DNA of 64,000 nt from Paulinella micropora (lineage: Eukaryota > Cercozoa > Imbricatea > Euglyphida > Paulinellidae): NCBI GenBank assembly GCA_019918135.1, contig WBZZ01000121.1, forward strand, positions 118,501-182,500. The letters are read 5' to 3'. The notes below the pieces were generated by a model. It saw only the letters and a list, made by a program, of their open reading frames with translations, had not been told where the DNA came from and made no database searches. Of this stretch, positions 28,656-40,746 are shown piece by piece. Position numbers and translations under genes: made by a program. The first letter of the stretch is position 1, and each line of letters begins with the position of its first letter.

Positions 28656-31201
28656 TTATTCACGCAGGACGTTGTTGTAAATGCTTTCCAAATTGTTCAC
28701 ACAAACCTCAATGCGGTCGTTCCGGATGTGGGCGGCTGAGAGTAGATCCGTTTCGCAGTTAATAACCTCGTCCAAGCTCTGTGTCACCAGAGTGTGCAAG
28801 GACGGCAGAGCCTGCGTCCAGGGCTCCAGCGTACAGCGGATGAGGTCAACGTCGCCCCGGGGGGCGCCGGCCGGGACTGATTCATGCAAGGCGCGGAGAA
28901 GCACCAGAATCGCACAGTGCAGCCGCGTGGAGAGTGCGAGGCCGTGGGTGTAGAGGGGCGGTTGCCGGGGCGTCTTGTTGGTGTAGCACGAGTGCGGCGC
29001 TGCCTCATAAAACAGGTGCAGATAACTCGCGCAACTAGACGCCAGCCGCTGCGCCCAAACCACGTACAAAACCGAGGCCGCCGCCGCCTCCTCCCTCAAC
29101 GAATTCGCCTTTTCTCCCGTCCGGGCCAATGTACCGGATGGGGGCGCCCGGCCGTGCTGAGCTACCGTGCAGCGCGCCACGTTCTTGAGAAAGCGACGCG
29201 CGCCTAGGCGGTGTAACAACAACAGCATGGCTTCCAGGTAAACGACGTGTAACTCCATGGTCACCAGACCATCCGCCAGCGCGCTTAGATCCTGCCACCA
29301 CTTGCCACGCTCCCGGCGTGCATGGAGGGGCGTCGTCGACCGCGGCGGCTGGGGCTGCTCGCGCTCCGGCGCGTCCGAGCCCGACCGCGGCGAAGATTCG
29401 GGCACAACACACTCTGCTTGCGTAATCAGCTGTTGAGCAAAGGCCATACGCGCGCAGCGCAGGGCCGATTCGCTGACGACGTAGGCAGCTACACGGTAGC
29501 AGAGCTGCACGCAATCCCGGTCCCGCAGGCTGCGCGGCTTGATCGACTCGGCTGTGCCAAGGAGCCGCCGCAGTTCCGGTAGTTCGCGCAGCAGCACCGG
29601 CGGGCTCTTAGCCCCGAAGAAGGACTCCATCGTCTGAGTCAGGTCCGCCTCAGCCTGAGAGCCAATGACGTGCCTGCTCAGCTCGGCTGGCAGACCTTGG
29701 CCGTGAGGTTGGTAGATATCGTCGTTCAGCAGGGGCAAGCACAGGGGCGTGCCCGAACGGAAGCGCTGCGTGCTGCACAAGAAAGCCACGCCGTCCCGGT
29801 CGTGCACGAGCGCCACGTTGTGCGAGTGCGACCTGGGGATGGCCGCCAGCAATGGGTTTAGGACTACCCCCACCACCACCTGTGACAGCACTGAGCGCAC
29901 CAGCACCGCGTTCGCCAGGACGTAGCTACACAGCGCCTGCACGTCGCCCGCCTGTACCGACGACACTCCTAACACCAACTTGAGCAGCTTGGCCAGCTGC
30001 TGCGCAGTGGCCTCGGGCAGCGGTGCCGCCGCGGCGGCGCGGCGCGCCGCCCTGTCCCCTTCCCCCGTGGGGCCGCTTTGCAGAGCACAGTGCACTTCTT
30101 CGCACACGAGCCCCTTCCAGCTGCGGCAGGCGGGATCGCGCGCCGGTACCCACGGGTACTTCCGGCCCAGGAGCTTCCCCACCACCGCGTAGAACAACAG
30201 CAGGTACCACTGGTTGCTGCTGCTGATGGGCAGCGCCTGGCCCCGCCCGCGCGGGCGCGGGTGGGAGGCAACCGAGGCTGTATCGAAATTCGGCGCCGAC
30301 GTGGAGGGCGCTGGCGCCGGCTGCCCCCCGGCCAGCACGTGCGTACCGGCCTTGTTGTCGCACAGCTCGCGCAGCTCCGGGTGCAGCAACTCCTCGTACC
30401 CTGCGCCCTTGCTCTTGCTGTAGTCCCAAAAGCTGTACAGGAGCGACCTCGGCTGATAACACACCGATTCCATAGGCATCGGGCGCTGGCGCTGGGGGCC
30501 CGAGTCACGCTCGCGCAGGCTCTGGTACATCACGCCCATCTGCGCCTCCACAAACTCGAAAGCCTTGTGTTCCTTGTCCTGTGGCTCCGCCAGCAGCGGG
30601 GGGCGGGGGGCAAACACCACCCGCTCGAGGCTGACGTCATAGGAAATATGCGAACCGCCAAATAGCAATTGCATCTTGTTCCACCTCGCCCAATCCGGTA
30701 CGATCTCCTCTGTCCCCCGCACCCCCGGCGCCTGTCCCCGCACTTCTTTCTCCTTTTCTTTTTTCCCTTCTCTTTCCTCCTCTTTCCGCCTTTTGCCCCC
30801 CGCTGCTGGCTCTTTGTCCTTTTTTCTTTTTTGCTGCAACTCGTCGTCCGGCGGCGGACACGTCGTCCTCTCCCCCGAGGCGAGCACTCGGGGGGCGGAC
30901 AATGACGTGTTTGTGTGAATCAAGACTGGGAGGACTGGGCTTGGCAGGGCCGCCGCCGCCGCGGCTGCCAGCGACTCAGTGGGCAGAACCTCGGGGGCCT
31001 CCCCCTATTGGAGAGCACCGGGCCCAACGACGAGGCCAACGTGTCAGCAACAGCTGCCCCAAACTCCTGGCCAACCGCCGGTTCCGGTGACGGCTCAACG
31101 TCCAGGGAGCGCAGTATCTCTGACAATTCTTTCTCTGGCTCTTCCTCCTCATCTTCTCCTTCCTCGTGATTCTCTAGGTCTGGAGGTGTGTCTTCGCCCA
31201 T
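28656..31201 (-). pseudogene. Unknown 848-aa charged protein, unit copy 3 (frameshifted)
   Basis: As copies 1 and 2, but one G is missing in the run at 30993-30997, splitting the reading frame into a 70-residue N-terminal piece (initiating at 31201) and the remaining about 770 residues. It is a homopolymer break, so possibly an error. Otherwise one substitution (Met to Thr in the AQQLI segment) is visible. Confidence 0.7.
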
Positions 31202-31474
31202 TCTACACGTTTTAAAAACGTTTTGCAGGGGTTTCTGTGACAGCTAGCAAAAGGGAGAAAAACCTACTTTGAGAGCAAGAGGAAGGAAGAAAAAAGCCCA
31301 GAATGTTATGTCGACCCGCCCTCTTTCTTTCTCATCCCCTCCCCTTCTTTCGTCCCCTTCCCGCTCCTTCTTCTTCTCCCCCCTCTTCCCTCCGCCCCCC
31401 CCCCCCCCTCTCACATCCGTCCCCCTCTTTTCTCTCTCTCTCTCTCTCCCTCTTGCTTTGTGGCTAGACGTGTG

Positions 31475-32597
31475 CTAGACAGAGCCTACTTGGATCCAGT
31501 AAAGCGCCAAAAGCAAGCTCATAGCTAGGTCGTCATTCTGCCCCCCCGGTCCCTTGCCGGTAATGCCGCCCCTTACCTCGGAGAGCTGCTGCAGCTGCGA
31601 TTCCAACAGGCGCAACATGTCCAGGCGTGAGGGGCGCCCTGCCCAAGCCAGCCCCTGCGCCAGCGCCAAGCTACCTCGGCGCAGCTGCTCACGCAGCAGA
31701 TAAGCGCCAACCACCTGGCACTGCCTCGTCGTGCACAAGCCGTGCTGTGCGCCCTGTTGTTCGGGGTGAGCCAGCGCGGCGGGGTCTCACCACTCGGACC
31801 AGGAGTTCAGGTGAGGAGTCGCGTAGCGCTCCAGCAAGAGCCGCACAAAATGCTGCCCCCCAAAGTTGGACTCCACCCCTACGCAAAAATGAGCGTCGCG
31901 GAGCCCGGGGTGTTCTTGCAGCTGCCGCAAAAACGATGCCATGCCCCCGTCTAGCCCCCCGGGCTCCGCCGCGGCCAGCGAACAGATCCCTACTAAAAGC
32001 CAGTGACCGGCCGCCCGCGGGTGCGCCGTCAGCGCCACGGCCCCGGTCTCAGAACTGCCTCCCCCGGCCGGGTAGATGAAGACGTAGACCAGCGCTTGCT
32101 GCTGCGACTCAAAGGCCTCGCCCGCCGGCCCCAGCGCCGCCGCTGCCGCCTCGCGCGCCGCCGCCAAGCGCTGCAGCGTCGCCTGCGGGGCGTACGCGCC
32201 CGCCTGCGCCTGCTGCCACAGCACACGCTCCAGTTCCAGCTCCGGGTTCAGCACCGGCGCCAGCAGTCGGGCTATGGAGCCCCTGCCCAGCAAACCACCC
32301 CCGGCCGAGACGATAGACCCCATCAGCTCTTGTGTGTATACGGTGCGAATCCGACTTCATAAAGGCCTCGGCTCGCTGCTGCCCCGTGCTGTTCAGCCAG
32401 GCGGGCAACAGGTGCGCATTGTGCTTGCAGTTCCTGGGCTGCACACCCGCTTCGCGGCACTCGTTGCACAGCAGGTCCACGTGGAAGCGCAGGAACATGT
32501 CGCCCACTGGGTCCGCCGGCGGCGAGCCGTGCTCGCCTCCGCCGGCCTCCGCCGCGGGCCGCTGGAACAGACGCGAGTACCAGTTGTCGACCCCGTC
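31475..32597 (-). pseudogene. Terminase nuclease-domain part, unit copy 3 (frameshifted)
   Basis: Carries the same 4-base insertion (about 32333-32342) as unit 2, but keeps the longer repeat junction (TTGTCGACCCCGTC) like unit 1. Unit 3 is thus intermediate between units 1 and 2. One additional change (Gly to Trp in the VLWQQAQ segment) is seen. Confidence 0.7.
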
Positions 32598-33149
32598 AAG
32601 AGGGAGAGCAAACCTGATATTTTAGGGACCTGTGGTAGTAATAGAGGGAGAGCAAACCTGCTGTTTTAGGGACCTGTGGTAGTAGCACGGCCACTAAATT
32701 GTTCATGCCTATCGATAATATTTATTGAAAATTTATTAATACGAAAGCGGACGGACCTGATTCATCTTAATATTTGCATACTAATTGATTATTAAAATAT
32801 ATTCCGATGCTCACTATTTTTAATATTCATAACATGATTCTTATTATATAGAGATACAGCGTTGTTGCAACTGCCGATCTCTGTACTAAGCGGTGGTAGT
32901 AGCACTGAGCTTTGCTTCTAGGAGTAACCGGCAGTATTAATAGCACACGCGTAGACTGCAGGCACGCGAGCAGGTAGGCAGGAGCAGGTAGGCAGAAAGC
33001 AAGCGAGCAAAATATTAATACTAACTGAGTCGTGCAGGCAGGGGCACGCGCAGGAGCCTGCAGTAGCTTTCGTTCTGTTTTCCATATAATCACTGCTCCA
33101 CTCCTGTTGCACTGCAGAAACTCGCTTCTATTTCAGCTCCTATCGCGGG
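32598..33149 (-). repeat. Viral-unit inverted repeat, right copy 3 (IR-R3)
   Basis: Same as the other right copies, with one substitution (GGCCACTAAATT instead of GGCCGCTAAATT) near 32691. Confidence 0.9.
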
Positions 33150-35916
33150 CGGTGGGAACAGAAGATATATGGAGACGCTACACCCCTCTCCACCTTGCGC
33201 ACGATGGGTTTAAACCTCAGTAAAACTCTCTCTGCAATCTGCAGAGTGGTTCGGGAGAAAAGAGCAAGAGCGCAGCTGCCAAGTGGCATTTCCGCTAGTG
33301 CTAGCTTTTTCTACCTAGGGACTGGGCGGTGGGAACAGAAGATGTACGGAGAAGTCACACCTCTCTGCACCTTGCGCACGATGGGTTTAAACCTCAGTAA
33401 AACTCTCTCTGCAATGCGCAGAGTGGGTCGGGAGAAAAGAGCAAGAACACAGCTGCCAAGTGGCATTTCTACTAGTGCCAGCTTTTTCTACCTAGGGACT
33501 GGGCGGTGGGAAGAGAAGATATATGGAGAAGCCACACCCCTCGGCACCTTGCGCACGATGAGTGTAGTCCGCTGTGAAACTCTCTGTGCAAAGTGCAGAG
33601 TGGTTGGCGAGAAAAGAGCAAGAGCGCAGCTGCCAAGTGGCATTTCCGCTAGTGCTAGCTTTTTCTACCTAGGGACTGGGCGGTGGGAAGAGAAGGTGTA
33701 TGGAGAAGCCACACCCCTCGGCACCTTGCGCACGATGGGTTTGGACATCTGCAAAACTCTCTGTGCAATGTGCAGAGTGGTTGGGGAGAAAAGAGCAAGA
33801 GCGCAGCTGCAAAGTGGCATTTCTACTAGTGCTAGCTTTTTTCTACCTAGGGACTGGGCGGTGGAAAGAGAAGATCTATGGAAAAGCCACACCCCTCGGC
33901 ACCTTGCGCACGATGGGTTTGGACCTCTGTAAAACTCTCTCTGCAATGTGGAGAGTGGTTGGCGAGAAAAGAGCAAGAGCGCAACTGCAAAGTGGCATTG
34001 ACGGCAGTGCTAGGTTTTTCTAGCTGAAGACTGGGCGGTGGGAACAGAAGATATGTGGAGACGCTACACCCCTCTCCACCTTGCGCACGATGGGTTTAAA
34101 CCTCAGTAAAACTCTCTCTGCAATCTGCAGAGTGGTTCGGGAGAAAAGAGCAAGAGCGCAGCTGCCAAGTGGCATTTCTAGTAGCGCTAGCTTTTTCTAC
34201 CTAGGGACTGGGCGGTGGGAACAGAAGATGTATGGAGAAGTCACACCTCTCTGCATCTTTCGCACGATGGGTTTGGACATTTGTAAAACTCTCTCTGCAA
34301 TGCGCAGAGTGGGTCGGGAGAAAAGAGCAAGAACACAGCTGCCAAGTGGCATTTCTACTAGTGCCAGCTTTTTCTCTTTTCTCCCCAACCACTCTCCACA
34401 TTGCAGAGAGAGTTTTACAGAGGTCCAAACCCATCGTGCGCAAGGTGGAGAGGGGTGTAGCGTCTCCATATATCTTCTCTTCCCACCGCCCAGTCTTCAG
34501 CTAGAAAAAGCTAGCCCTGCCGTCAATGCCACTTTGCAGCTGCGCTCTTGCTCTTTTCTCGCCAACCACTCTGCACATTGCACAGAGAGTTTTACAAATG
34601 TCCAAACTCGTGGCGTCCAAGCTGCAGAGGGCTGTGGCTTTTCCATAGATCTTCTCTTTCCACTGCCCAGTCCCTAGGTAGAAAAAGCTAGCACTAGTAG
34701 AAATGCGACTTGGCAGCTGCGCTCTTGCTCTTTTCTCGCCAACCACTCTGCACTTTGCACAGAGAGTTTCACAGCGGACTACACTCATCGTGCGCAAGGT
34801 GCCGAGGGGTGTGGCTTCTCCATATATCTTCTCTTCCCACCGCCCAGTCCCTAGGTAGCAAGAGCGCAACTGCAAAGTGGCATTGACGGCAGTGCTAGCT
34901 TTTTCTAGCTGAAGACTGGGCGGTGGGAACAGAAGATATGTGGAGACGCTACACCCCTCTCCACCTTGCGCACGATGGATTTAAACCTCAGTAAAACTCT
35001 CTCTGCAATCTGCAGAGTGGTTCGGGAGAAAAGAGCAAGAGCGCAGCTGCCAAGTGGCATTTCTAGTAGCGCTAGCTTTTTCTACCTAGGGACTGGGCGG
35101 TGGGAACAGAAGATGTATGGAGAAGTCACACCTCTCTGCACCTTGCGCACGATGGGTTTGGACATTTGTAAAACTCTCTCTGCAATGCGCAGAGTGGGTC
35201 GGGAGAAAAGAGCAAGAACACAGCTGCCAAGTGGCATTTCTACTAGTGCCAGCTTTTTCTACCTAGGGACTGGGCGGTGGGAAGAGAAGATATATGGAGA
35301 AGCCACACCCCTCGGCACCTTGCGCACGATGAGTGTAGTCCGCTGTGAAACTCTCTGTGCAAAGTGCAGAGTGGTTGGCGAGAAAAGAGCAAGAGCGCAG
35401 CTGCCAAGTGGCATTTCCGCTAGTGCTAGCTTTTTCTACCTAGGGACTGGGCGGTGGGAAGAGAAGATGTATGGAGAAGCCACACCCCTCGGCACCTTGC
35501 GCACGCTGGGTTTGGACATCTGCAAAACTCTCTGTGCAATGTGCAGAGTGGTTGGGGAGAAAAGAGCAAGGGCGCAGCTGCCAAGTGGCATTTTTGCTAG
35601 TGCTAGCTTTTTCTAGCTAACGACTGGGCGGTGAGAAGAGAAGATATATGGAGAAGCCACACCATTCTGCACCTTGCGCACAATATGTGTAGTGCGCTGT
35701 GAAACTCTCTGTGCAATGCGCAGAGTGGTTGGGGAGAAAAGAGCAAGAGCGCAGCTGCCAAGTGGCATTTCCGCTAATGCTAGCTTTTTCTACCTAGGGA
35801 CTGGGTGGTGGGAAGAGAAGATGTATGGAGAAGCCACACCCCTCGGCACCTTGCGCACGCTGGGTTTGGACATCTGCAAAACTCTCTGTGCAATGTGCAG
35901 AGTGGTTGGGGAGAAA
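33150..35916. repeat. 177-bp satellite array 3, rearranged and terminal
   Basis: About 15 monomers. Orientation is forward to about 34371, reverse to about 34857, then forward again, with truncated monomers at both flips (a CTTTTTCT|CTTTTCTCC junction and a CCCTAGGTAG|CAAGAGCG junction). The last monomer breaks off at GGAGAAAA and runs into the A-rich repeat. There is no inverted repeat on the right side, so the viral tandem array ends here. Confidence 0.9.
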
Positions 35917-37457
35917 ATCAAAACAGAAAATCGAAACAGAAAAGCAAAACAGAAAATCGAAACAGAAAAGCAAAACAGAAAAACAAAACAAAAACAGAAA
36001 ACCGAAATAGAAAATCGAAACAAAAAACCGAAACAGAAAAGCAAAACAGAAAAGCAAAACAGAAAATCGAAATGGAAAATCGAAACAAAAAACCGAAACA
36101 GAAAAGCAAAACAGAAAATCGAAATGGAATTTCGAAACAAAAAAGCAAAACAAAAAACCGAAACAGAAAAGCAAAACAGAAAATCGAAATGGAAAATCGA
36201 AATAGAAAAGCAAAACAGAACAGCAAAACAGAAAAGCAAAACAAAAAATCGAAATAGAAAAGCAAAACAGAAAATCGAAATGGAAAAGCAAAACAAAAAA
36301 GCGAAACAGGAAATCGAAACAGAAAAGCAAAACAGAAAAGCAAAACAGAAAATCGAAACAGAAAATCAAAACAGAAAATCGAAATGGAAAAGCAAAACAA
36401 AAAAGCAAAACAGGAAATCGAAACAGAAAAGCAAAACAGAAATGCAAAACAGAAAATCGAAACAGAAAATCAAAACAGAAAATCGAAACAGAAAAGCAAA
36501 ACAGAAAATCGAAACAGAAAAGCAAAACTGAAAAACAAAACAAAAACAGAAAACCAAAATAGAAAATCGAAACAAAAAACCGAAACAGAAAAGCAAAACA
36601 GAAAACCGAAATAGAAAATCGAAACAAAAAGGCAAAACAAAAAACCGAAACAGAAAAGCAAAACAGAAAATCGAAATGGAAAATCGAAACAAAAAAGCAA
36701 AACAAAAAACCGAAACATAAAAGCAAAACAGAAAATCGAAATGGAAAATCGAAATAGAAAATCGAAACAGAAAAGCGAAAGAAAAAACCGAAGCAGAGAA
36801 GCAAACCAGAAAACCGAAATAGACAATCGAAACAAAAAATCGAAACAAAAAACCGAAACAGAAAAGCAAAACAGAAAATCGAAATGGAAAATGGAAGCAA
36901 AAAAGGAAAACAGAAAATCGAAACAGAAAATCAAAATGGAAAAGCAAAACAGAAAATCGAAACAGAAAATCTAAACAGAAAACCCAGAAGAGAAAACAGA
37001 AATAGAAAATCGAAACAAAAAATCGAAACAAAAAACCGAAACAGAAAAGCAAAACAGAAAATCGAAATGGAAAATCGAAACAAAAAGCCGAAACAGAAAA
37101 GCAAAACAGAAAATCGAAATGGAAAATCGAAACAAAAAAGCAAAACAAAAACCGAAACAGAAAAGCAAAACAGAAAATCGAAACAGAAAATCAAAACAGA
37201 AAATCGAAACAGAAAAGCAAAACAGAAAATCGAAATGGAAAATCGAAACAAAAAAGCAAAACAGAAAATCGAAACAGAAAATCAAAACAGAAAAGCAAAA
37301 CAGAAAATCGAAACAGAAAATCAAAACAGAAAATCGAAACAGAAAAGCAAAACAGAAAATCGAAACAGAAAAGCAAAACAGAAAAGCAAAACAGAAAAAC
37401 AAAACAGAAAACCGAAACAGAAAAGCAAAACAGAAAAACAAAACAAAAAACAGAAAC

Positions 37458-37458
<1 letters not shown>
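35917..37458. repeat. A-rich degenerate 9-bp-based satellite
   Basis: 1.5 kb built from permutations of AAAACAGAA, AATCGAAAC and AGAAAAGCA. It is open in several frames on both strands (Lys/Gln/Asn/Arg-rich one way, Phe/Cys/Leu-rich the other) only because the 3n periodicity lacks stops. Non-coding in my view. Confidence 0.85.

Positions 37459-37529
<71 letters not shown>
37459..37529. repeat. GATA microsatellite
   Basis: About 18 perfect GATA units directly following the A-rich satellite. Confidence 0.95.
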
Positions 37530-37842
37530 GCAGGTCGGTAGGTATCGATTTTTGTTTCTGTTGTGGATCCTTGATTTACGGTTTTGCCCTTAAGTTGCAA
37601 CACAGGAAACAAGGATTTTGGCAAAATTTCTCGAATTTCTGGTTTGTGTACAATTGTGTACCAAGGATTCGGATGTAATCGGAAATGATATATATATATA
37701 TTTTTTTTTTTGCAATTTCTCGTACCCGCAATGTTTTCGCACCCCCCCCCCCCCCCCTACTACTTCATACTACTTCAGTTAAAAAGTAAAACTCATAAAA
37801 AATCTAACACTCTTGTTTTCCTCATAAAGTTCGTGTCTCAAC
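37530..37842. other. Non-coding spacer
   Basis: Contains a short (TA)n/T-run at about 37690-37712 and a C-homopolymer at about 37742-37757. No coding sequence recognised. Confidence 0.6.
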
Positions 37843-38010
37843 ATGTCTGACAAACAGCAAGCACTAGAAGCACTTGAACACGATTCTATCGGCTCTGTGT
37901 ACGACTTCTCTCTCAGCAAATCTCAGCCAGCGCTGCTGCCTACTTACCTACCTATATACGCGCTGTCTACTGTTCCTGCCGGAAACCTGTCCACAGCATA
38001 CCAACACTAA
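37843..38010 (+). CDS. Small ORF, 55 aa, unknown
   Basis: An ATG in good context (ACAACATGTCTG-like, A at -3) opens MSDKQQALEALEHDSIGSVY, an amphipathic acidic start that looks gene-like, but the second half degrades into CTG/CCTACC-repeat translation. It may be a first exon or the remnant of one. Low confidence. Confidence 0.25.
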   Translation: MSDKQQALEALEHDSIGSVYDFSLSKSQPALLPTYLPIYALSTVPAGNLSTAYQH

Positions 38011-38220
38011 CCTGTCCACCCTGCAATAATGCTGCTGCTGCTGCCACTGGCAACTACTGCCACTGCTGTTATGGTTGCTCTCAGCCAGTGCTGCTGCCTC
38101 CTGCCTACCTACTGACCTACCTTCAAGCTTCCTGCCAGATACATATCCTCCTGCATACCACTAACCTGTCACCATGTTGCTGCTGCTGCCTGCTGCTCTA
38201 CTGCTCTGTTGCTGCAGCTA
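38011..38220. repeat. CTG/GCTGCTGCC-rich low-complexity region
   Basis: Simple CTGCTG and CCTACCT motifs. No gene seen. It leads into the left arm of the large palindrome. Confidence 0.6.
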
Positions 38221-38454
38221 TTCCTTGCAGCAGTAGCGTTGATTCTACTGTTGCTACTACTGCTGCTACAATGAAACATAGGCACAGTGTAGGTTGTACA
38301 TACAATCCTGCCATTCTGCGCATAGGTAGCTGGGTGGTTTGTATGTTTTTTCATCGATAACCAGAAACATATATGAATAAATTTATAGGGTGGTGCCGCG
38401 AAGAAGGAGCAAACGACTTCAAGACCAGAACAATCATGGAAAAAAGGTTCGTTC

Positions 38455-38800
38455 TTCGTTTTGCTGCGTGTGCGTCTGTGCAGTGTGTGTGAGAGACTGT
38501 GCTCGTGTCTGGTGTGTGAGAGTGTGCTGCGTGTATGTCTGGGAGTGCATGGCGTGTGTCCGTCCCTACTTGTGGTCTGTCTGTCGTTGCTGCGTGTGGG
38601 AGTGTGCTGCGTGTATATCTGTGCGTACATGGCGTGTGTCTGTGCTGCGTGTGGGAGTATGCGGCGTGCGCGTGTCTGTGGTGAGAGTGTGCTGCGTGTA
38701 TCTTTGTCTTGCTCTGCATGTGTCTCTGCTGCATGTAAGCCTGTGCGTGCTTGGCATGTGCCTGCGCTTAGTGTGAGTCTGCAGCGTGTGCTCAAGCGTC
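38455..38800. repeat. GTGTGCTGCGTGT minisatellite-like region
   Basis: Degenerate repeats of CTGCGTGTGTCTGTG. It occurs in both palindrome arms. ORFs across it are cysteine/valine low-complexity shadows. Confidence 0.7.
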
Positions 38801-38879
38801 TGTGCTGGCCCGGGACAGGCCACACACATCTGGTCCTACATCAAGCCATGCACACCGAGCTTCTGTCTGTCGCGCAAAA

Positions 38880-38955
38880 GAGTTTTGACTGAGAGGAGAA
38901 AGAGGAAGGGAAAGAGAGGAAGGGAATGAATATGCTCGGCTGGGAACAGGGAGAA

Positions 38956-38992
<37 letters not shown>

Positions 38993-39240
38993 GGGGGACA
39001 GAGGGAACGAGGGGCGAACGCCAGAGGCAAACATGCTGGGCGGACGGGGGGGGGGGGGGGGGGGGGGGGGGGGGAGGGGGCAGGGGGGATATAAAATGTG
39101 TGACGAGAATCAGGAAAGTGGGAGGAAATGAAAAATGCGCTGCAGAGAAACGGAGGAGAGGAGGGGGATAGGAGGGTGAGAGGAGGGGGGGGGGGGGGGA
39201 GGGAGGGAAAGAGAAGAGGAGCTCGCAAGATTTTCTTTGA
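38880..39240. promoter_or_regulatory. Purine-rich region with long G-homopolymers upstream of the Ubl gene
   Basis: G-runs of more than 25 bases at about 38957-38991 and 39047-39074, and a shorter one at about 39186-39199, are set in GA-rich sequence. Downstream, TACTAATATTTCAG at about 39259-39272 looks like a branch point plus acceptor of a 5'-UTR intron. This is probably the promoter or leader intron of the gene at 39366. Confidence 0.4.
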
Positions 39241-39365
39241 TTATTATAGTAGTTAATATACTAATATTTCAGTACTGCTTCGTGTTGCAAGCGCAACATC
39301 TGCCATCCTGCTGCATGTCTTTGTATATAGCTTTTCCAAGAGAAAACGTGGATCTTTCATTCACG

Positions 39366-40703
39366 ATGAGCCAGGACGGCCCCTCTTCATCAGGTAGGAG
39401 ACTACGCTTTGAATAAGCCGATTGTGTTGCGTGTATGTCTGTGTCCTTATTTTTAGCTGGCAGTGGTGGGCGCAAGCGGCGTCTTCTGTCTCCAGACTCA
39501 GAGGGAGGAAAGATGGAGTGGGATGAGCGCAAGCGGCGTCTTCTGTCTCCAGACTCAGAGGGGGAAAAGATTGAGTGGGATGAGTTCTCAGACGACGAGT
39601 CTGAGTCTGTCAAGGAAGCGCCTTGCGCAGTTTCTTCACGGCGTCGCGCAAATCCCTACCCTGAGTGGACGTCAAAACTTCGCGCGCGGAACGCGCCGCA
39701 GTCACCCAAGAATGGTAAGCGGAAGTGTTTATGTTGGGGTTAGGGTTAGGCGGGAGTGCTTCTATTGTATTGTCCATCCTTGCACTCAATCCGTTTGTCC
39801 TCCCTGCAACTTAGGTGGCAGCATCTCCGTGTTTGTCAGCGTACCGGGCTCTAGAATCATCAGCTTGTGCATGGACCCTTCAGACTCGATTGGAGTCTTG
39901 CAAAAAGCTATCGAGGACAAGGAGGCCATCCCCGTGGATAAACAATTCCTCGTCTTCAATGGAAGACCCCTTGAAGAAGGAACGTTAACGTTGACAAAAT
40001 ATGGAATCGGGAACGATAGTGTAATTCAATTATATCCCTACCTACCCGGCGGCGGGTCCGACACAGCCGAACAGGAAACTAAAGGCAAGCGCGCGGATAG
40101 CGCCACGCTGGAAGATGGTAAAAGCCATGCTACCAGACTCAGAGGGGTGGGTGGATGGGCGGGTGGGGGCACAGGGGGGGGGGGGAGGGGGGACGGGCAC
40201 GCTATCTCAACTGTATTCACTTTCCACAACAAAGCACATGAAATAATATATTCGCAGGTGCTACCGCTCCAGAAAGCATGGCATTTAACTTGACCGAGAA
40301 GATCAGGACGGGCTTGAAGCTACCCGCGCAAGCCAAGGTACAGTCGAAACTCCAGCCGGCTTGTTTGCTTTTGCCAAGCTCGGCGCAGGAAGCTTTACAA
40401 TCATGCCTTGTTGTGCCGGCGCAGGTGGTTACACAAGACATCACGCCGACTAGCCAAGGCATCATAGTAAAGCTTTCCATCACGTTCCGGGAGGAGCACA
40501 GCTGTGTGCATCAGGAGCTGGTTCCGCTAGGCCAGCAACACAAAAGCAGCGATGGTGCTGGTGCGACAGTTACAAGCGGAGGTGATGTCCTCCTCACTTG
40601 TAATAGTCCTGCCTGCTTTTCAAAAGGTAAGGAAAGGAAGGTCTTTACTTTTGACAAGGAGACCAACGCAAAGATTGGCGCTATCTGTGCGCCCTGGTGC
40701 TCG

Positions 40704-40746
<43 letters not shown>

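Noticed and set aside
35917-37458. Possible CRISPR array (regularly spaced short repeats)
   Set aside because: There are no unique spacers of constant length; the units are permuted 9-mers.
35674-37624. Long Lys/Gln/Asn-rich (+) and Phe/Cys-rich (-) ORFs
   Set aside because: Pure low-complexity translation of the A-rich 9-bp repeat; open on both strands at once.
38469-38892. Cys/Val-rich ORFs in the GTGTGCTGCGTGT region
   Set aside because: Minisatellite translation, present in several frames and on both arms.
39730-39752. Short telomere-like TTAGGGTTAGG in an intron of the Ubl gene (also in the right arm)
   Set aside because: Only two units; too short to indicate a telomere or telomere-fusion site.
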